This document shows positions 61,205-64,000 of a stretch of 64,000 nucleotides of DNA, piece by piece. Source of the stretch: Agrobacterium sp. a22-2 (GTDB taxonomy: Bacteria; Pseudomonadota; Alphaproteobacteria; Rhizobiales; Rhizobiaceae); NCBI RefSeq assembly GCF_012276985.1, contig NZ_JAAXMM010000002.1, forward strand, positions 310,001-374,000, written 5' to 3'. How positions within the stretch are numbered: position 1 is the stretch's first letter; each line of letters starts with the position of its first letter. Made by a program: the position numbers and the translations under genes. Under the pieces are notes generated by a model. The model made no database searches. It worked only from the letters and a program-made list of their open reading frames with translations, and was not told the DNA's origin.

Positions 61205-62128
61205 TCACCCCTCGTGCAACACATGCGCCGCCTTGACCGCGGCCGAGGCGCGGTTTTCGACGCCGAGTTTGACGTAGATCTGTTCCAGATGCTTGTTCAC
61301 GGTGCGGGCCGACAGGCCGAGGATGTCGCCGATATCGCGGTTCGACTTGCCCTTGGCGATCCACAAGAGCACTTCGGATTCGCGCTGGGTCAGGCCAAAG
61401 CTCTGGCGCAGCGTTTCGTCGTCGCTCTTCTGGCTGGAGGCGGTGAGGCGGAATAGGTATTCGTCGGCGCCGATCGCGCCGAGAAAAGCAAGTTGCAGGG
61501 CAGCCTCGCCGTCATGGGCAAAGGCAAAGGACGTATCGCGCGAAAAGCCGGGCGTGTTGCGGCTGGCCATCCAGGTGGCAACCGAGCGAGCGACGGTTTC
61601 GAGCCCATCGTCGCGGCCGGTGGCGGCGTTGACCAGGCGGGTTGCCTGCGGGGTCGACCAATGTACGGAGCCATCGCCCTTGACCGCCAGAAGGTGGCGG
61701 CCGGCAGCATCCAGCGCGACGCGGGCGCTCTGGGCCGAGCGGGCATTGGAGAGATGCACGCGGATGCGGGCGCGCAACTCGTCGATATTGATCGGCTTGG
61801 TCAGGTAATCGACGCCGCCCGATTCCAGAGCATGCACCACATGTTCGGTTTCGGTCAGGCCGGTCATGAAGATAACGGGAACCTGCGCCACCGCGGCATT
61901 GGCCTTCAGGCGGCGGCAAGTCTCGAAACCGTCCATGGCCGGCATCACGGCATCGAGCAGGATGAGATCGGGGCTGATGCGCTCGACGATGCCGAGCGCT
62001 GCCTTGCCAGAGGTGGCGATCAGCACGGAAAAGCCCGACTGCTCCAGGGCATCGGTGAGGAAACCGAGTGCGTCCGGGCTGTCATCCACCAAAAGGATGA
62101 TGTCGCGGGGTTGGTTGCCGTCAGCCAC
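61205..62128 (-). CDS. Response regulator with LuxR-type DNA-binding domain
   Basis: A 307-residue regulator. The receiver (8-125) has D15-D16, phospho-acceptor D59 (LILLDAVMPAMDGFE), and LTKPI. A middle region (130-230) may be a PAS-like domain (LLAVKGDGSVHWSTPQATRL). The LuxR HTH (240-300) has LTQRESEVLLWIAKGKSNRD and LSARTVNKHLEQIYVKLGVE. The start is a GTG at 62128, 8 bases inside the sensor kinase gene, so the two are translationally coupled and form a cognate pair. Confidence 0.9.
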   Translation of the reverse strand: MADGNQPRDIILLVDDSPDALGFLTDALEQSGFSVLIATSGKAALGIVERISPDLILLDAVMPAMDGFETCRRLKANAAVAQVPVIFMTGLTETEHVVHALESGGVDYLTKPINIDELRARIRVHLSNARSAQSARVALDAAGRHLLAVKGDGSVHWSTPQATRLVNAATGRDDGLETVARSVATWMASRNTPGFSRDTSFAFAHDGEAALQLAFLGAIGADEYLFRLTASSQKSDDETLRQSFGLTQRESEVLLWIAKGKSNRDIGDILGLSARTVNKHLEQIYVKLGVENRASAAVKAAHVLHEG

Positions 62129-64000
62129 GGGTGTCTTCTTTCTCCGTCTGGAACTGCTTCAGGAAGGCTGCGTAACCGGCCAGATCGAAGGCCTGTACGA
62201 AGACCCGCAGAGCTTCCGTAAATGGCAGGTTTTCCGGGCTTTTGGCAAGGTCGGCGAGCTTGGATTCGATGCCCCTGACATAACCGATTTCACCAAGCTG
62301 GACGAGATCCTCGATATGACCGGCGCCGGGGCTTTGCGGGCGGGCTGGGGGCTTGGGTTTCAGGGGAGCCGGAATTTCGTCGGCATAGATCCAGTCGAGG
62401 CCGAGATACATGGCGAGCTTGTCGCGCAGCTTCTTGACGTCGACCGGCTTGGAGATCGCATCATTGTGGCCGTCCTCGCCGGCGCTGCGCACCGAACCGT
62501 CGCCGATATTGGCCGACAGCATCAGGATCGGCGAGGTCTGGCCGCCGTCGCGCAGCTTTTCGACCAATTGCCAGCCGTTCATGCCGGGCATGGAGATATC
62601 GACCAGGAAGAGATCCGGCTTGACGCCTTCGATCAGGGTCAGGCAGTCCGGTCCGGAATTGGCGGTCAGCACGACGAAATCCAGCGGTCCCAGCACTTCG
62701 CGCATCAGGTCGCGGTGGTCCTCGTTGTCGTCGACGACAACGACCGTGCGGCGCGGACCGGAATAGGAGACGATCTTGCGTTCCGGCGCCGGTGCCGTGC
62801 TCGGCCGGTCGACGGTCGACAGCATCAGCCGGACGCGGAAGGTCGAGCCCTTGTCCTTCTCGCTGGTCACAGCAATCTCGCCGCCGAGCGTATTGGTCAA
62901 GAGGCGGGTGATCGTCAGGCCGAGGCCAAGGCCGGGCATCGGCCGCACACTTTCGGCCTCGCCGCGCTGGAAGGGCTCGTAGATGCGGGCCAGGTCCTTT
63001 TCGGCAATGCCGCGGCCGGTGTCGGAGACGGTGAAGGTCGCCACCTGGCTGCGATAGGCGATGTCGAAGCGCACGGTGCCGGCATCGGTGAACTTGATGG
63101 CGTTCGACAGCAGGTTGACGAGGATCTGGCGCAGTCGCTTTTCGTCGGCGCGCACATATTGCGGCAGGTTGCGCGGCCGCTCATGCAAGAAGGTCAGGCC
63201 CTTGGCCTCGGCCTGGGGCTGGAACATGTCGACGATCTGGTCGAGGAAATCCTGGATGTTGATCTCGTTGGAATAGACCTGCAACCGACCCGCCTCGATC
63301 TTCGAAATATCCAGCAGCCCGTCGATCAGGCCGGACAAGTGATCGGCCGAGCGGCGGATGACGCGAATGGCCGACTGGCGCGGCGCGGGAATGGTCTCGT
63401 CGCGCTCCAGCAATTGCGCATAGCCGAGCACCGCATTGAGCGGGGTGCGCAACTCGTGGCTCAAGCCCACCACATAGCGGCTCTTGGCGCGGTTGGCCGC
63501 TTCCGCTGCTTCCTTCGCCGATTGCAGGGCGGCGTCGGTCTTCTTGTGGGCGGCGATTTCCTTCAAAAGCAGGGTGTTCTGGCGTGACGATTCCTCTTCC
63601 GCCACCACCCGGCTGTCATGGGCCAGCACATAGAACCAGCTGGCCACGCCGGTGATGACCGAAAACACGAAGAAGACGATCAGCACCGAGCTGTTGACGA
63701 CATCGGCGGTTTCCGGCGAGGCGGTGGCGACCTGATGGGCGATCAGCGCCAGGATGGCGCCGATCAGCGAGATCGAGATCACTGCGGTGATGACATAGCG
63801 GCCGAGCCGGGTGGTCAGCCGGGCGATGATGCCGGCCGGCAGGAAGGCGCCCGCCACCGTGCCGACCTGGGCATTGAGCTTTGCCTGCGGCTTGCACATG
63901 TCGTGGCAGCGGCTGTCGAGCGAACAGCACAGCGAACAGATCGGCGCGGCATAGGCGGGGCACCAGGCCATGTCTTCCGGCTCGAACGGGTGTTCGCAGA
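62121..64000 (-). CDS. Hybrid sensor histidine kinase, N-terminus cut by window edge
   Basis: About 625 C-terminal residues are visible, open to the edge. First comes a cysteine-rich segment (C at the edge, then WCPAYAAPICSLCCSL and RCHDMCKP), then two membrane helices (YVITAVISISLIGAILALIA; VLIVFFVFSVITGVASWFYV), a coiled coil, HisKA (GLSHELRTPLNAVLGY), HATPase (QILVNLLSNAIKFTD, VSDTGRGIA) and a receiver (DLFLVDISMPGMNG). An ATG exists at 63971 but the frame continues, so the real start is outside. I recall the cysteine-rich block from large symporter-kinase fusions (CrbS/MxtR type), so a sodium-solute symporter domain may lie upstream. This is an inference. Confidence 0.88.
   Translation of the reverse strand, partial: CEHPFEPEDMAWCPAYAAPICSLCCSLDSRCHDMCKPQAKLNAQVGTVAGAFLPAGIIARLTTRLGRYVITAVISISLIGAILALIAHQVATASPETADVVNSSVLIVFFVFSVITGVASWFYVLAHDSRVVAEEESSRQNTLLLKEIAAHKKTDAALQSAKEAAEAANRAKSRYVVGLSHELRTPLNAVLGYAQLLERDETIPAPRQSAIRVIRRSADHLSGLIDGLLDISKIEAGRLQVYSNEINIQDFLDQIVDMFQPQAEAKGLTFLHERPRNLPQYVRADEKRLRQILVNLLSNAIKFTDAGTVRFDIAYRSQVATFTVSDTGRGIAEKDLARIYEPFQRGEAESVRPMPGLGLGLTITRLLTNTLGGEIAVTSEKDKGSTFRVRLMLSTVDRPSTAPAPERKIVSYSGPRRTVVVVDDNEDHRDLMREVLGPLDFVVLTANSGPDCLTLIEGVKPDLFLVDISMPGMNGWQLVEKLRDGGQTSPILMLSANIGDGSVRSAGEDGHNDAISKPVDVKKLRDKLAMYLGLDWIYADEIPAPLKPKPPARPQSPGAGHIEDLVQLGEIGYVRGIESKLADLAKSPENLPFTEALRVFVQAFDLAGYAAFLKQFQTEKEDTRG

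Noticed and set aside
1-64000. CRISPR arrays, rRNA, tRNA genes or an intact prophage
   Set aside because: No evenly spaced direct repeats, no cloverleaf-like sequences noticed in the gaps, and only one isolated phage-type gene. A tRNA or small RNA search tool would be needed to exclude short RNAs.

Overview
The window is GC-rich chromosomal DNA of an alphaproteobacterium, most likely a member of the Rhizobiaceae (Rhizobium/Agrobacterium/Ensifer relatives). The evidence is the CtrA cell-cycle module (ctrA, chpT, sciP) beside fliJ and a DUF1134/EipA gene, an rpoH next to an RluA-type synthase, a fused CysN-CysC (NodQ-like) protein, and dense families of ABC importers. No rRNA, tRNA, CRISPR array or intact prophage was seen. 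Gene density is high and most genes lie in short operons with ATGA or 4-8 base overlaps.

Layout. 1-7284: a minus-strand catabolic operon (FAD-linked oxidase, cytosine-deaminase-like amidohydrolase, NitT/TauT-type ABC permease, ATPase and binding protein), a divergent LysR regulator and a creatininase-family hydrolase, probably for uptake and ring opening of a small cyclic amide or pyrimidine-like compound. 7543-8325: a PPP-type phosphatase. 8354-16126: a surface-polysaccharide export locus (OPX lipoprotein, Wzc-like tyrosine kinase, O-antigen-ligase-like Wzy, a Gly/Ser-rich secreted protein, a transglutaminase-like protein) that contains no glycosyltransferase. 16259-27547: housekeeping genes (purA, rpoH, RluA synthase, SpoU methylase), two DMT exporters, a WYL regulator, and several Rhizobiales-type proteins of unknown role. 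28272-32624: the CtrA hub (eipA, chpT, an atypical receiver, ctrA, fliJ, a GNAT enzyme, a PqiA-like protein, sciP). 33038-34556: a LuxR-type regulator and the sugar transferase that starts polysaccharide assembly. 34784-39568: a lone DUF2793 protein, then cysD-cysNC-cysQ for sulfate activation. 39865-45245: a glycan-modification island (methyltransferase, two GT-B-like proteins) ended by an IS5-family element. 45448-53318: soxBDAG sarcosine oxidase plus a dimethylglycine-dehydrogenase-like enzyme. 53606-59129: a complete branched-chain amino-acid-type ABC importer. 59298-60944: an acyl-CoA synthetase. 61205-64000: a response regulator and a hybrid sensor kinase cut by the window edge.

How it fits together. 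The most interesting signal is regulatory. Exact TTAA-N7-TTAA CtrA boxes lie before the polysaccharide-initiating sugar transferase (34618-34632) and before the secreted Gly/Ser-rich protein gene of the export locus (12104-12118). One-mismatch boxes lie before the OPX gene, between eipA and chpT, between ctrA and fliJ, and before sciP. I infer that two unlinked polysaccharide loci form one CtrA-timed surface-glycan system, probably a polar adhesin or holdfast-like polymer. This rests on motif reading only.

Other points of note: two copies of a palindromic intergenic mosaic repeat (4113-4246 and 60988-61167), a cysteine-rich segment in the truncated hybrid kinase, and an IS inserted exactly at a stop codon.
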